Source: Paractinoplanes abujensis
GTDB lineage: Bacteria > Actinomycetota > Actinomycetes > Mycobacteriales > Micromonosporaceae
NCBI RefSeq assembly: GCF_014204895.1
Contig: NZ_JACHMF010000001.1
Location: forward strand, 4,650,001 to 4,714,000
Direction of reading: 5' to 3'
Length of the DNA stretch: 64,000 nt
Below, piece by piece: positions 46,818-55,452 of the stretch. The first letter of the stretch is position 1; each line of letters begins with the position of its first letter. Below the pieces are notes generated by a model, which was not told the origin of the DNA, did no database searches, and saw only the letters and a program-made list of their open reading frames with translations. The position numbers and the translations under genes are program-made.

Positions 46818-48170
46818 TCAGGCGGTGGCGCGGATCGCCTCGGTGAACGCCTCGGAGCGGTGCTCGAAGTTGCGGAACTGGCCGTAGCTCGGGGCGGCCG
46901 GCGACAACAGCACCACGCCATCGGCCGGGGTCAGCTCGCGCGACAGGCGTACGGCATGGGAAAGGTCTTCCGCCTCGACAGCCGTGACACCGGGCAGACC
47001 GGCCAGCACGGCCAGGATGCGGGGGCCGCTGTCGGGCAGACCGATCACGGTGAGCTCACGCTCGGCCAGGAAATCGCGCAACACGGAGTAGTCGAGACCA
47101 CGGTCGGTGCCGCCCAGCAACACCGTCAAAGGCTTCCCGGCGTACGCGTCGATCGCGTGCATGGTCGCGTACGGGCTCGTGGAAAGCGTGTCGTCGACGA
47201 ACGTCAGCCCGGACGGGTCGGTGATCTCGCTCAGCCGGTGCGGCAGCCCCTCGAACGACGCGACCGCCTCGGCCAGCCGGGACGCCGAACCGGGCACGTC
47301 GATGCCCAGCCCGTCCAGCACGGCCAGCGCGACGCACAGGTTGCGACCGTTGTGCGCGCCCTTGAGCCGCAGCGTGGAGCGCGGGAACAACACGTCGTCG
47401 GAGCAGAAGACCAGGTCGTCCTCGACGCGGAACCGCGAGTCGCCGGCGGCGGCCGGGACGGGCGGGAAGCCGTTGGCGTCGGTGACACCCCGGATCTCGT
47501 CGCGCAGCCGCTCGTCGGTGCCGTTGACGACGATCATTTCCGGTCCGTGGCGCAGCAGGTTGAGCTTGTCGCGGTAATACTCGCGCTCGCCGCCGTGCGC
47601 GTCCAGATGCTCGGGGAACAGCGACGTCACGACCGCCACGTGGGGCGAGTCGGTCAGGTCGGCACACTGGTAACTGGACAGCTCGAGCACGTAGAGCGGG
47701 GCGTCGTCCGGCATGTCGAGCAGCGGCACACCGATGTTGCCGCCGAACACGTTGGGCCGGTCGACCGCCGCCAGCAGGTGACTGATCAGGCTCGACGTGG
47801 TGCTCTTGCCCTTGCTGCCGGTGACGCCGATCGTGCGCGCCGCGTGATCGGCCATCCAGAGCGCGCTACCGCCGGTGACGGTGACGCCGCGCTCGCGCAG
47901 CTCCCTCATCCACGGATGGGTCTGCGGCACCCCCGGCGAACGCACCACGACATCGGCCGAGACGAGGGCCGGGAACGCGTGATCACCACCGGCCAGCGGG
48001 GCCCGGGCGGCCAGCTCCCCCTCCCACGACACCGAGAGGAAGTTCGCGCTGTCGTCGACGGCGATCAACCGGGACGGCCCGTGCGGGGCGATGGCCGTCA
48101 CCGCGGCCCGCCCCTCGCGGCCCGTGCCCCAGACCGCAACGGACCGGCCCTTCAGGTCTGCCAGGCGCAC
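46818..48170 (-). CDS. murD2: UDP-MurNAc-L-Ala--L-Glu ligase (MurD2-type Mur ligase)
   Basis: A 450-residue Mur ligase with N-terminal Rossmann-like part (VAVWGTGREGRAA), P-loop GVTGSKGKST (115-124), ELSSYQ and the C-terminal ligase domain (LLGGTDRGLDYS). Sequence alone says MurD-like, but the divergent neighbour is a MurL epimerase, and in Xanthomonas such a ligase (MurD2) adds L-Glu instead of D-Glu to UDP-MurNAc-L-Ala. That assignment is by family and neighbourhood. GTG 48170 is chosen because GAGGAGG stands eight bases upstream. Confidence 0.82.
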   Translation of the reverse strand: MRLADLKGRSVAVWGTGREGRAAVTAIAPHGPSRLIAVDDSANFLSVSWEGELAARAPLAGGDHAFPALVSADVVVRSPGVPQTHPWMRELRERGVTVTGGSALWMADHAARTIGVTGSKGKSTTSSLISHLLAAVDRPNVFGGNIGVPLLDMPDDAPLYVLELSSYQCADLTDSPHVAVVTSLFPEHLDAHGGEREYYRDKLNLLRHGPEMIVVNGTDERLRDEIRGVTDANGFPPVPAAAGDSRFRVEDDLVFCSDDVLFPRSTLRLKGAHNGRNLCVALAVLDGLGIDVPGSASRLAEAVASFEGLPHRLSEITDPSGLTFVDDTLSTSPYATMHAIDAYAGKPLTVLLGGTDRGLDYSVLRDFLAERELTVIGLPDSGPRILAVLAGLPGVTAVEAEDLSHAVRLSRELTPADGVVLLSPAAPSYGQFRNFEHRSEAFTEAIRATA

Positions 48171-48234
48171 GTTCGTCCCCTCCTCGTCGAGTCGCACTAG
48201 TATTGCCCGTCGGCCTTATGACAGGAGTTCCCGG

Positions 48235-49533
48235 GTGCAGTTCGACGCCATGCGCTTCCCCTCGTACGCTTTCGACCCCGCCACCGGCGTGGCGACGTTC
48301 GACTACGTGCTGGACGGCCCCTCTCCCCTGCGCTTCACCGAGACCATCACGCTGCCGCCGGCCGACGGTCCCGTGCCGCCCGCCCTCACCCGTGTGCTCG
48401 AGCTGCTGCACGTGGTGGCCGGGGTCAGCTACTTCAAGGTCGGCGCGCCCGCCCGCGTGATCGCCCCCAAGCCGGTCGCGCCCGAGGTGGCCGCCTTGTT
48501 CACGGCCGTCTACACCAAGGGCATGGCCGAGTACGCGTACCGTAATCAGCTCCCTCACGTCCTCGACCTGGTCGTCGAGACGCCCGGCCTGCTCGATCCG
48601 GCCCCGTTGATCGACAACAGCCAGAGCCGCCCGCTCTCCGCCGTGGGCGGCGGCAAGGACTCGATCGTCACGCTGGAGATCCTGCGCGCGGCCGGCCTCG
48701 ACCCGGTGCCGTTCTCGGTCAACCCCAACCCGGTGATCAAAAACGTGAACGCCGCCTCCGGCCTGCCCGCCCTGGCCGCCCGGCGCAAACTCGACCCGAG
48801 CCTGTTCGAGCTGAACAAAGCGGGCGCGCTCAACGGTCACATCCCGGTCACCGCGATCAACTCGCTGATCGCGATCGCCACCGCGGTCTGGCACGGCCTG
48901 GGCCCGGTCGTCATGTCCAACGAGCGCTCCGCCTCCGACCCCAACCTGATCTGGAACGGTCACGAGGTCAACCACCAGTGGTCCAAAGGCGTCGAGGCCG
49001 AAGGCTTGCTGCGCGCCGCCGTGACCGCCCACGCCGGCCTCACCGAGCCCTACTTCTCGCTGCTGCGTTCCCTCTCCGAACTGCACATCGCCCAGCTGTT
49101 CGCCCGCCACACCCAGTACGACGACGTCGTGACGAGCTGCAACAAGGCCTTCAAGCTGCACGACCCGACGGCCCGCTGGTGCGGCGACTGCCCCAAGTGC
49201 CGCTTCGTCTACCTGGCGATGGCCCCCGCCATGCCCCGCGAACGCCTCAACCACATCTTCGGCCACGACCTGTTCGCCGACCCGGCCCAGCTGCCCGGCT
49301 TCCTGGAACTGCTGGGAATCGACGCCCACAAACCGTTCGAGTGCGTCGGCGAAGTCGAGGAGTCACTGGTCGCCCTGTCCATGCTCGACGACGACGCGCC
49401 CGTCCTGGTCGCTCTGCGCAAGGCCGTACCGCCCGTCGCCTGGACCACGGCCTCCCGCGACGATGTCCTCACCCCCGGCGGGCCCACCTACGTCCCGCCG
49501 GCATACGCCAAGATCATGACGGACGCCCTCTGA
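48235..49533 (+). CDS. murL: UDP-MurNAc-L-Ala-L-Glu epimerase
   Basis: A 432-residue protein matching the MurL family, which inverts the terminal L-Glu of UDP-MurNAc-L-Ala-L-Glu to D-Glu in an ATP-dependent reaction. It has a PP-loop-like nucleotide motif AVGGGKDS (GGGKDS 138-143) and a cysteine cluster CGDCPKC (Cys316, 319, 322) that may bind a metal. The GTG start has AGGAG about eight bases upstream. It is divergent from murD2 over 64 bases, so the two enzymes of the pathway share one promoter region. A cupin gene follows eight bases later. Confidence 0.87.
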   Translation: MQFDAMRFPSYAFDPATGVATFDYVLDGPSPLRFTETITLPPADGPVPPALTRVLELLHVVAGVSYFKVGAPARVIAPKPVAPEVAALFTAVYTKGMAEYAYRNQLPHVLDLVVETPGLLDPAPLIDNSQSRPLSAVGGGKDSIVTLEILRAAGLDPVPFSVNPNPVIKNVNAASGLPALAARRKLDPSLFELNKAGALNGHIPVTAINSLIAIATAVWHGLGPVVMSNERSASDPNLIWNGHEVNHQWSKGVEAEGLLRAAVTAHAGLTEPYFSLLRSLSELHIAQLFARHTQYDDVVTSCNKAFKLHDPTARWCGDCPKCRFVYLAMAPAMPRERLNHIFGHDLFADPAQLPGFLELLGIDAHKPFECVGEVEESLVALSMLDDDAPVLVALRKAVPPVAWTTASRDDVLTPGGPTYVPPAYAKIMTDAL

Positions 49534-49541
49534 GCCTCCCG

Positions 49542-50033
49542 ATGCCCCACGACGACGCGCCCACGGCCCCGCACAGCGCGCCCACGCACGCCGACAAGCC
49601 CGCCGCAGCCGCCCATGCCGGCGAACCCCTCGACGCCGCCGCCCATGTCGGCCGGCCCGTCCCCGACGCGACCGTCTACGTCGGAAAGGCCGACCTCGAC
49701 GCCCCCGGCGAACAGGGCTGGCTGCTGGGCCACTTCCGCCCACCCGACGACCCCCGCCACAGCACCGACGTCGAGATCAAATGGGGCCGCCACCCCAAAG
49801 GCGACCGCCGAGCCCAGTGGGTCACCGGCGAAGAACGCACCGCCCTGCTCATCCTGATCAGCGGCCGCTTCCACGTCGAACTCCCCGACCGCACAGTCGT
49901 CCTCACCGAACCCGGCGACTACGTCGTCTGGGGCAAGGGCGTCGATCACTCCTGGCTGGCCGAGCAGGAGTCGGTCGTCCTGACCGTCCGCTGGCCCTCA
50001 GTGGCCGGCTACAAGGTGCCTCCACCCGAATAG
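49542..50033 (+). CDS. Cupin-domain protein downstream of murL
   Basis: A 163-residue protein. The first 45 residues are low-complexity (Ala/His/Pro). Residues 50-160 form a single cupin barrel: LLGHFRPPDDPRHSTDVEIKWGRHPKGD, LILISGRFHVELPDRTVVLTEPGDYVVW and a final VLTVRWPS. Some of the metal-binding histidines of active cupins are not evident. It is almost certainly co-transcribed with murL. A role in peptidoglycan precursor control is only suggested by position. Confidence 0.8.
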   Translation: MPHDDAPTAPHSAPTHADKPAAAAHAGEPLDAAAHVGRPVPDATVYVGKADLDAPGEQGWLLGHFRPPDDPRHSTDVEIKWGRHPKGDRRAQWVTGEERTALLILISGRFHVELPDRTVVLTEPGDYVVWGKGVDHSWLAEQESVVLTVRWPSVAGYKVPPPE

Positions 50034-50040
50034 CCGTCTG

Positions 50041-50283
50041 CGCCCGCGCAACCGCTCAACCCGCACGCCCGCACAACCGCCTGGCCGCCCGGCCGCGCAA
50101 CCGCACGCCCGCACAACCGCCCGGCCGCACGACCGCTCAATTCGCATGCCCGCACAACCGCCCGGCCGCTCAACCCGCCCGGCCGCTCAACCCGCACGAC
50201 CTCTCGGCCCACACGACTACTCGGCCCGCACGACTACTCGGCCCGCACGACCGCTCGGCCCGCACGACCGCTCGGCTCACGCG
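50041..50283. repeat. Intergenic tandem repeats, including a 17-bp array
   Basis: The first half repeats GCCCGCACAACCGCC-GGCCG blocks irregularly. The second half is a regular 17-bp array starting at 50204, 50221, 50238, 50255 and 50272 (TCGGCCCGCACGACTAC and close variants). There are no spacers, so it is not a CRISPR array. It follows the cupin gene. Confidence 0.85.
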
Positions 50284-50347
50284 TCAGCGAGAGAGAACCT
50301 GCGGAGCGCCAACCCCCGCAACCCGCAAACCGCGAACCCCAGAAGGC

Positions 50348-50475
50348 TCAAGCATGAGACATGATGCATCCTGCATGTGCGAACGGGGCGGCGCATGGTC
50401 ACCGCGCACGGCCAACCCCGCCAAGCGCGAACCCTGGACGATTCAAGCATAAGGCGCGATGCATCCTGCATCTGC
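50348..50475. repeat. Pair of 33-bp direct repeats with a palindromic core
   Basis: Copies at 50348-50380 and 50443-50475 share TCAAGCAT at the left and GATGCATCCTGCAT at the right. The core ATGCA-TCC-TGCAT is an inverted repeat and stands out as AT-rich in this GC-rich setting. Similar ATGCAT-type sites are bound by GntR-family regulators in actinobacteria; no such gene is adjacent, so binding is conjecture. Confidence 0.7.
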
Positions 50476-50566
50476 AATCAGCGGATTCGGACACGGCACC
50501 CGGGTGGTTATCCGGGCGGCGCGAGACTGACGCCACGGCAGGCAGGGGCCGCAGAAGGCAGGGACC

Positions 50567-50800
50567 CCTCAAGGCGGGAACCGCTCAAGGCGGGAACCGC
50601 GCAAGGCGAGCACCGCGCAAGGCGAGCACCGCGCAAAGCGAGCACCGCGCAAGGCGAGCGCCGCGGGAAGGCAGGGACCGCACAAAGGCGAGCACCGCAC
50701 AGGGCGGGCGCCGCGCAAGGCGAGCACCGCGCAAAGGCGGGGACCGCGCAAGGCGAGCACCGCACAAGGCGGGGACCGCGCAAGGCGGGCGCCGCACTGC
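50567..50800. repeat. Array of 18/19-bp repeats (about 13 copies)
   Basis: Degenerate copies of CGCGCAAGGCGAGCAC and variants (CGGGAACCGCTCAAGG, GGGGACCGCGCAAGG) run head to tail up to the stop codon of the reductase-fusion gene. Together with the arrays before it, almost the entire 780 bases between the cupin gene and the fusion gene is repetitive. No gene is supported here. Confidence 0.85.
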
Positions 50801-50809
50801 GCTGCGGGT

Positions 50810-53332
50810 CTATTCGGGTGGGTCGTGGTGGATGCGGGACGGGGCCACGCCGAGCTGTTGCAAGGCCACACTTGTCGCGGCCAGCATCAGTGGGGGGCCG
50901 GCCAGGTAGACCTCGTGGTCGGACCACTCGCCGTAGGCGGCGACCGCGTCGGTGACCAGGCCTGATGCGTAGGGGCCGGGGTCGCCTTCGGAGACGACCG
51001 GGACCACTGTGGCGCGGCGGGCGGCCCTGGCCACCGCGGCGATCTCGTCGATGTCGTAGAGCTCGTCGAGGTCGCGGACGCCCCAGAAGAGGACCGCGGA
51101 GCGGGGGTCGCCGGTGTCCGCGAGCTCGGTCAGCAGGGCCTTGAGCGGCGCCACGCCGGTGTCGCCGGCGATCATCAGCAGGTTGCGCGCCGGGTCGGCG
51201 GGCAGGGTCATGGCGCCCTCGGCGCGGCTCAGGCGTACGGGGTCGCCGACCTGGGTGTTGTGGACCAGGGTGCCGCTCACGCCCGTCGTCGTCTTGGCGC
51301 GCACGTGCAGTTCGATGAGGTCGTTGCGGCGGGGGGCGCCCGACAGCGAGTAGGGCCGCCAGATCGCGGGCAGGCCGGGCACCTGGATCCGGGCGAACTG
51401 GCCCGGCCGGAACGGCATCGGCAGCGTCGGCCGTAACCGCACCACGGCCAGGTCGGGCCGGCGCAGCTCGTGCGCGACGACTGTCGCGTCCCACACCGGC
51501 GGCTCGTAGCCTGCGCGGGTCCAGCCGTGGGCGATCCACTCGTACGCGTGCTGCCACGTCGACCGCCAGGCCAGGTCGAAATCCTGCCGCCACTGCCCGG
51601 GCGCCATGCCCGCCCGCATCGCCTCGGCCAGGGCCGCCCCGACGAGCTGCAGATGCCCCGGCTCGACGCCGCACGCGGACAGGGCCGCCCCCAGCCGCCC
51701 GGTGCCTTCGACGAGGATCGGCGGCCGGTCGAGGTGGTGCACGAGCCAGGTCAGCGCGCGGGCCAGCTGTGCCGTCTGCGTCTCGGCGCCGCCCGGAATC
51801 GTCGTCAGCAGCGACGGGTGCGCCTGCAGCAGCGCCGCCCGGAGCCGCTCGGCCACCTCGTCGGGGCCGCCCGCGAACGTCAGGCTCGTGGCGAGCAGCC
51901 GCTGGGTCTCGAGCAGCAGGGCGTCGTCGGCCGGGTCCATCCCGTCGCCCGTCACGTCGCGGCGCGCCACCATCGGCGGCATGACGTGCGGCATGTCGAA
52001 CCCCGGCAACCGTGGCGCCGGTGTCCTGGTCCCGCTCTCGGTCTGCGACTCGCCCTGCAAAGACTCACCCTCGTCCCGTACGCGGTGGCCACCGCCCGAA
52101 GCCCACTCGGGCCGGGCGCCGCCCTCCACCTCGTGCACCTGCGGCAGCTGCGGCCACGCCACCGGACGGACCTCCCCCGGCGGCCGCCGCACCGGAAGCC
52201 CCGCGAACTGGTTCCGGTTGGGCCGGCCCACGGCCTCCACGTCCGCGAAACGCCCGGCCTCCTCGGGCGTCATCAATGTCTTACCCGCCTGCGGCCCGTT
52301 CGCACCAGGAGACTCGTCACGATCGGACGCCCCGGGCCGCCCCTCCGCCCCGGCGTCACCGTGTGCACCGGGTCGCCGCGGCTCTTCGCGGGATTCCCGC
52401 GCGAAGAACGACCCGGGGCGCGTGGCGGTCCGCGCGGGATCGATCAGCGGAGTGAACACGGGCGGCCTCGGATCGGCACCCGTGTGCGGCTCCGGGTCGA
52501 TGGGCGGCAACCCGGCCGGTCGCACGAGCTGCCCGTGGTCGACCGCCTCCAACGCCTGGTCGTCAGAGGGGCCGGGGGCCCCGCTGGGCAGGCGGGACAC
52601 GGCCGGCCCGACCGGCGGCTCGATGGGGGGCAACCCGACCGGCCGCACGAGCAGCCCGTGGTCGACCGCCTCCAGCGCGAAATCGTCGGCCACGACAGGC
52701 ACGACGGCCCGGCCGGGACTCACGGGTGCGCGGCCCGCCCCGAGGGTGCCCGCCGCGGGCGGCTCACCGGCCCGCGATTCGAGCGCCGCGTCGTCGGTGC
52801 CCCCGGTTTCGTACGGGCCCTTGCTCGCCGAGGCGACGGGCCGAACCGGGTTCCGGCTCCAGAAGGAGCGACCCGGGGCGGGCCCGGCGGCACCATCCGG
52901 CTCGCCACCGGACCGGCCCGCAGCACCGGCGTGCGAAGAATCCCCACCGGACCGGCCCGCAGCACCGGCGTGCGAAGAATCCCCACCGGACCGGCCCGCA
53001 GCACCGGGGTGCGGCGGCTCGCCGGTGAACGGGACCGGAGCGCCGGGGTGCGAGGAGTCGCCACCGGACCGGCCCGGAGCGCCGGGGTGCGGCGGGCCCG
53101 CGGGCAGGCCGGGCCGGGCGGTCGCGGGCGGCAGGGCCTCGTGCGGCTCGGCGGGCGGCAGCGCGGGCAGGGCCTGCGGGTGACCGTGGGCGGCGGCTTC
53201 CTGCTCGCGCAGGGCCTCGACCGTGTCGGCGATGCCCGCGGCCACCGCGTCGGGGGCGGCCTGGCGCAGCCGGATGGCCCGCAGCAGCGCGAGCAGATGC
53301 TGGTCCGCCCCCGAACCCGATCCGGACGACAC
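50810..53332 (-). CDS. Flavohaemoglobin-like protein with long disordered N-terminus
   Basis: An 840-residue protein. Residues 1-50 are helical; 50-440 are Pro/Gly/Ser-rich and repetitive, including two copies of ALEAVDHG-LVRP-GLPPI. About 445-605 is a globin-like domain, and 610-840 is a ferredoxin-NADP reductase-like module with the FAD motif RPYSLSGAP and nucleotide motif AGDTGVAPLKALL. Aligning ACGVEPGHLQLVG with the F helix of flavohaemoglobins puts Leu551 where the haem-ligand His should be. GTG 53332 is chosen from the GGGGGTG upstream; the frame stays open farther. It may be a haem-free electron-transfer protein. Confidence 0.82.
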   Translation of the reverse strand: MSSGSGSGADQHLLALLRAIRLRQAAPDAVAAGIADTVEALREQEAAAHGHPQALPALPPAEPHEALPPATARPGLPAGPPHPGAPGRSGGDSSHPGAPVPFTGEPPHPGAAGRSGGDSSHAGAAGRSGGDSSHAGAAGRSGGEPDGAAGPAPGRSFWSRNPVRPVASASKGPYETGGTDDAALESRAGEPPAAGTLGAGRAPVSPGRAVVPVVADDFALEAVDHGLLVRPVGLPPIEPPVGPAVSRLPSGAPGPSDDQALEAVDHGQLVRPAGLPPIDPEPHTGADPRPPVFTPLIDPARTATRPGSFFARESREEPRRPGAHGDAGAEGRPGASDRDESPGANGPQAGKTLMTPEEAGRFADVEAVGRPNRNQFAGLPVRRPPGEVRPVAWPQLPQVHEVEGGARPEWASGGGHRVRDEGESLQGESQTESGTRTPAPRLPGFDMPHVMPPMVARRDVTGDGMDPADDALLLETQRLLATSLTFAGGPDEVAERLRAALLQAHPSLLTTIPGGAETQTAQLARALTWLVHHLDRPPILVEGTGRLGAALSACGVEPGHLQLVGAALAEAMRAGMAPGQWRQDFDLAWRSTWQHAYEWIAHGWTRAGYEPPVWDATVVAHELRRPDLAVVRLRPTLPMPFRPGQFARIQVPGLPAIWRPYSLSGAPRRNDLIELHVRAKTTTGVSGTLVHNTQVGDPVRLSRAEGAMTLPADPARNLLMIAGDTGVAPLKALLTELADTGDPRSAVLFWGVRDLDELYDIDEIAAVARAARRATVVPVVSEGDPGPYASGLVTDAVAAYGEWSDHEVYLAGPPLMLAATSVALQQLGVAPSRIHHDPPE
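52905..53100. repeat. 39-bp in-frame tandem repeat in the reductase-fusion gene
   Basis: Near-identical units start at 52910, 52949 and 52988, followed by more diverged ones to about 53100. They encode repeats of GAAGRSGGDSSHA in the disordered N-terminal region. The unit length is a multiple of three, so expansion keeps the frame. Confidence 0.9.
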
Positions 53333-53400
53333 TGGCACACCCCCGCTTCGCGGTCGGACGAACAGTTCAACCGTACTTTCGCCACGGCCGCCCCGTCGCA

Positions 53401-54540
53401 CTACCGCGATACGGCTGCGGACATGCGCCGGACCGCTTCGGTCAGGATCTCGGGGCTGGTGGCGTAGTTGAGCCGGACGAAACCGGACCCGGGCGCCCCG
53501 AAGCGCGGGCCGGGCTCGAGCGCCACCCTCGCCTCGTGCAGGAAATGGTCCCGGGGTTGCTCGTCGCGCCCCAGGGCGGAGGCGTCGAGCCAGGCCAGAT
53601 AGGTCGCCTCGGGCGGGACCCAGCCGAGCGCGGGCAACTCGGCGGCCAGCAGCGCGCCCAACTGCTCGCGCCGCGCGGCCAGTGTGCTGATCAGCGTGGC
53701 CAGCCAGGCGTCGCCGTCGGTGAACGCGGCGATCGTGGCCAGGGCGCCGAGATGCCCCGTACGCTCTCCGACCTCGGTGAACAGGCCGTCGACCACGCGG
53801 GTCATCGCCGGCCCGGCCGTGACCAGGGCGGCGCATTTGAGCCCGGCCAGGTTGAACGCCTTGCTGGCGGAGACGACGGCGATCGCGACGTCGGCCGCGC
53901 GCGGGACCGTGAGCAGGGGCGTGAACGTGGCCCCGGGCAGCGCGAGCGGGGCGTGGATCTCGTCGCTGATGATCGGCACGCGGTAGAGCCGGGCCAGGCG
54001 GACCAGCTCGGCCAGCTCGTCGGCGGTGTGCACGCGGCCGACCGGGTTGTGCGGATTGCACAGCAGGTAGGCCGCGGGGTGCGTCGCGAACGCCGCCTCC
54101 AGCCCGGCCAGGTCGAGCCTGGTGCCGCGTAACGGGACCTCGAGCACCCGGCCGCCGGCCTCGGGCACCCAGTCGAAGAACGGCTGATAGATCGGCGGGC
54201 TGATCACGACGGGTTCACCGTGCCGGATGAGCTGCCGCAACACCTCGACCACGCCCACCCCGACGTCGGTCACGGGGCGCACCCGGGCCGGGTCCACATC
54301 CCACCCCCACTGCCGCCCCGCGAACCCGGAGAAGGCCTTGCCGACCTCGGGGCCCGGCGCGTGATAACCCAGGTCGCCCCGGGTGACCGCCGCGTGCAGC
54401 ACCTCGGACACGGGCGGGGCGAGCTCGTAGTCCATCTCGGCGACGAACAGCGGCAGCACGTCTTCGGGAAACGCACGCCACTTCACGCTGCGTCGCAGTC
54501 GCAACTCGGCCAGTGGGGGGACGACCAGTTCCGTGTTCAT
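53401..54540 (-). CDS. PLP-dependent aminotransferase/C-S lyase (MalY/PatB-like)
   Basis: A 379-residue fold-type I enzyme with PFVAEMDYELAPPV-like start (LPLFVAEMDYE), CNPHNPVGRV, SDEIHAPL and the PLP lysine in SASKAFNLAGLK (about 230). Members of the MalY/PatB branch cleave cystathionine or other cysteine conjugates to pyruvate, ammonia and a thiol, or act as aminotransferases. ATG at 54540 is the start matching the family. It is followed 68 bases later by the flavohaemoglobin-like gene. Confidence 0.9.
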   Translation of the reverse strand: MNTELVVPPLAELRLRRSVKWRAFPEDVLPLFVAEMDYELAPPVSEVLHAAVTRGDLGYHAPGPEVGKAFSGFAGRQWGWDVDPARVRPVTDVGVGVVEVLRQLIRHGEPVVISPPIYQPFFDWVPEAGGRVLEVPLRGTRLDLAGLEAAFATHPAAYLLCNPHNPVGRVHTADELAELVRLARLYRVPIISDEIHAPLALPGATFTPLLTVPRAADVAIAVVSASKAFNLAGLKCAALVTAGPAMTRVVDGLFTEVGERTGHLGALATIAAFTDGDAWLATLISTLAARREQLGALLAAELPALGWVPPEATYLAWLDASALGRDEQPRDHFLHEARVALEPGPRFGAPGSGFVRLNYATSPEILTEAVRRMSAAVSR

Positions 54541-54698
54541 GGCCCCATCCTGCACCGCCCCTCCGACACTTTCCGGCCGCCCGATCAGCACCGTTTCTGG
54601 GAATTCGCTGCCGATTCGGGGGAGATTTGGCAGGCTGCATCCAGGATCCGACCGGTTACCCCCGGGCCGCTCGGCTTGAGCCCACGCGAGGCGGAGCC

Positions 54699-55364
54699 AT
54701 GAGCATCAGCCACCATCAGACGGCCAGCGGCCGGCCGTTGCGGGTCTCCCCGGCCTGGGTCGGCGGGGCCGGGTCGGCGCAGCATGAACACCTTCTTCCC
54801 GTACGGGAGGCCGTCTGGGTGTGGAGCGTGCGCCGGTATGCGCGGATGGCCCTGTGGGCACTGCCCGCGGCCGCCCTGCTCCACGGCTGGACCACTCTGG
54901 GCATCGACACCCCGCCCGGCCCGCTCCTGGTCACGTTGACCGCCAACTGGTTGTCCGTCATCGCGATGATCGCCCTGGCCGGTCTGCTGGCCGGCACCCG
55001 GACCCGCCGCTCAGCCGTGGCCGGTCTGCTCCTCGGTCTCTCCGGTTTCGTCCTCACCGTCCCCCTGGCCGCGCTCCCGGCCGGCACGGCCGCCGCGGGT
55101 TCCCCGCTCACGCCCGACCAGCTGCAGACGGCCGAGGTGGTCGCCGCGGCCGCCGTCGGCGCGGGCTGGGTGCTGCTGGGCTGGGCCGTCTTCCGTTCGC
55201 GCCTGGTCAACCCGGCCGACGGCGTGCTGCTGATGCTGGCCGCGGCCGCCATCGGGGCCGGGGCGCACGCCCAGCGCCCGCTGCCGACCGTGGGCGCCCT
55301 GTTGCTGCTGGCCGCGGGCACCGGCCTGGCCTGGACGGCCGGGCGCCTGATCCCCCGGCACTGA
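54699..55364 (+). CDS. Multi-pass membrane protein of unknown function
   Basis: A 221-residue protein with about 50 soluble N-terminal residues and five or six hydrophobic helices. No catalytic motif was seen. It has a GGCGGAGCC ribosome-site-like stretch before the ATG. It is divergent from the aminotransferase gene and followed by a reductase gene 88 bases later. Confidence 0.72.
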   Translation: MSISHHQTASGRPLRVSPAWVGGAGSAQHEHLLPVREAVWVWSVRRYARMALWALPAAALLHGWTTLGIDTPPGPLLVTLTANWLSVIAMIALAGLLAGTRTRRSAVAGLLLGLSGFVLTVPLAALPAGTAAAGSPLTPDQLQTAEVVAAAAVGAGWVLLGWAVFRSRLVNPADGVLLMLAAAAIGAGAHAQRPLPTVGALLLLAAGTGLAWTAGRLIPRH

Positions 55365-55452
55365 CCGATCCCCCGGCACGGAACTGTCGGACCCTGGTGG
55401 CATGCTCCTTGACGGACCCGGTTGACCCCGGGTCCGGTCGAAGGGAGCAGCC

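Noticed and set aside
46562..46846. Possible small rightward gene between the RpiR gene and murD2
   Set aside because: The first part looks mildly protein-like, but the rest is His/Arg/Gly-rich and it overlaps the 3' end of murD2. There is no ribosome site.
50041..50800. CRISPR array
   Set aside because: Repeats are head to tail with no unique spacers and no cas genes are present in the window.
53333..54061. Upstream extension of the flavohaemoglobin-like frame
   Set aside because: The extra sequence lies over the oppositely framed aminotransferase gene and is Arg/Pro-rich; GTG 53332 with a purine-rich upstream region is a better start.
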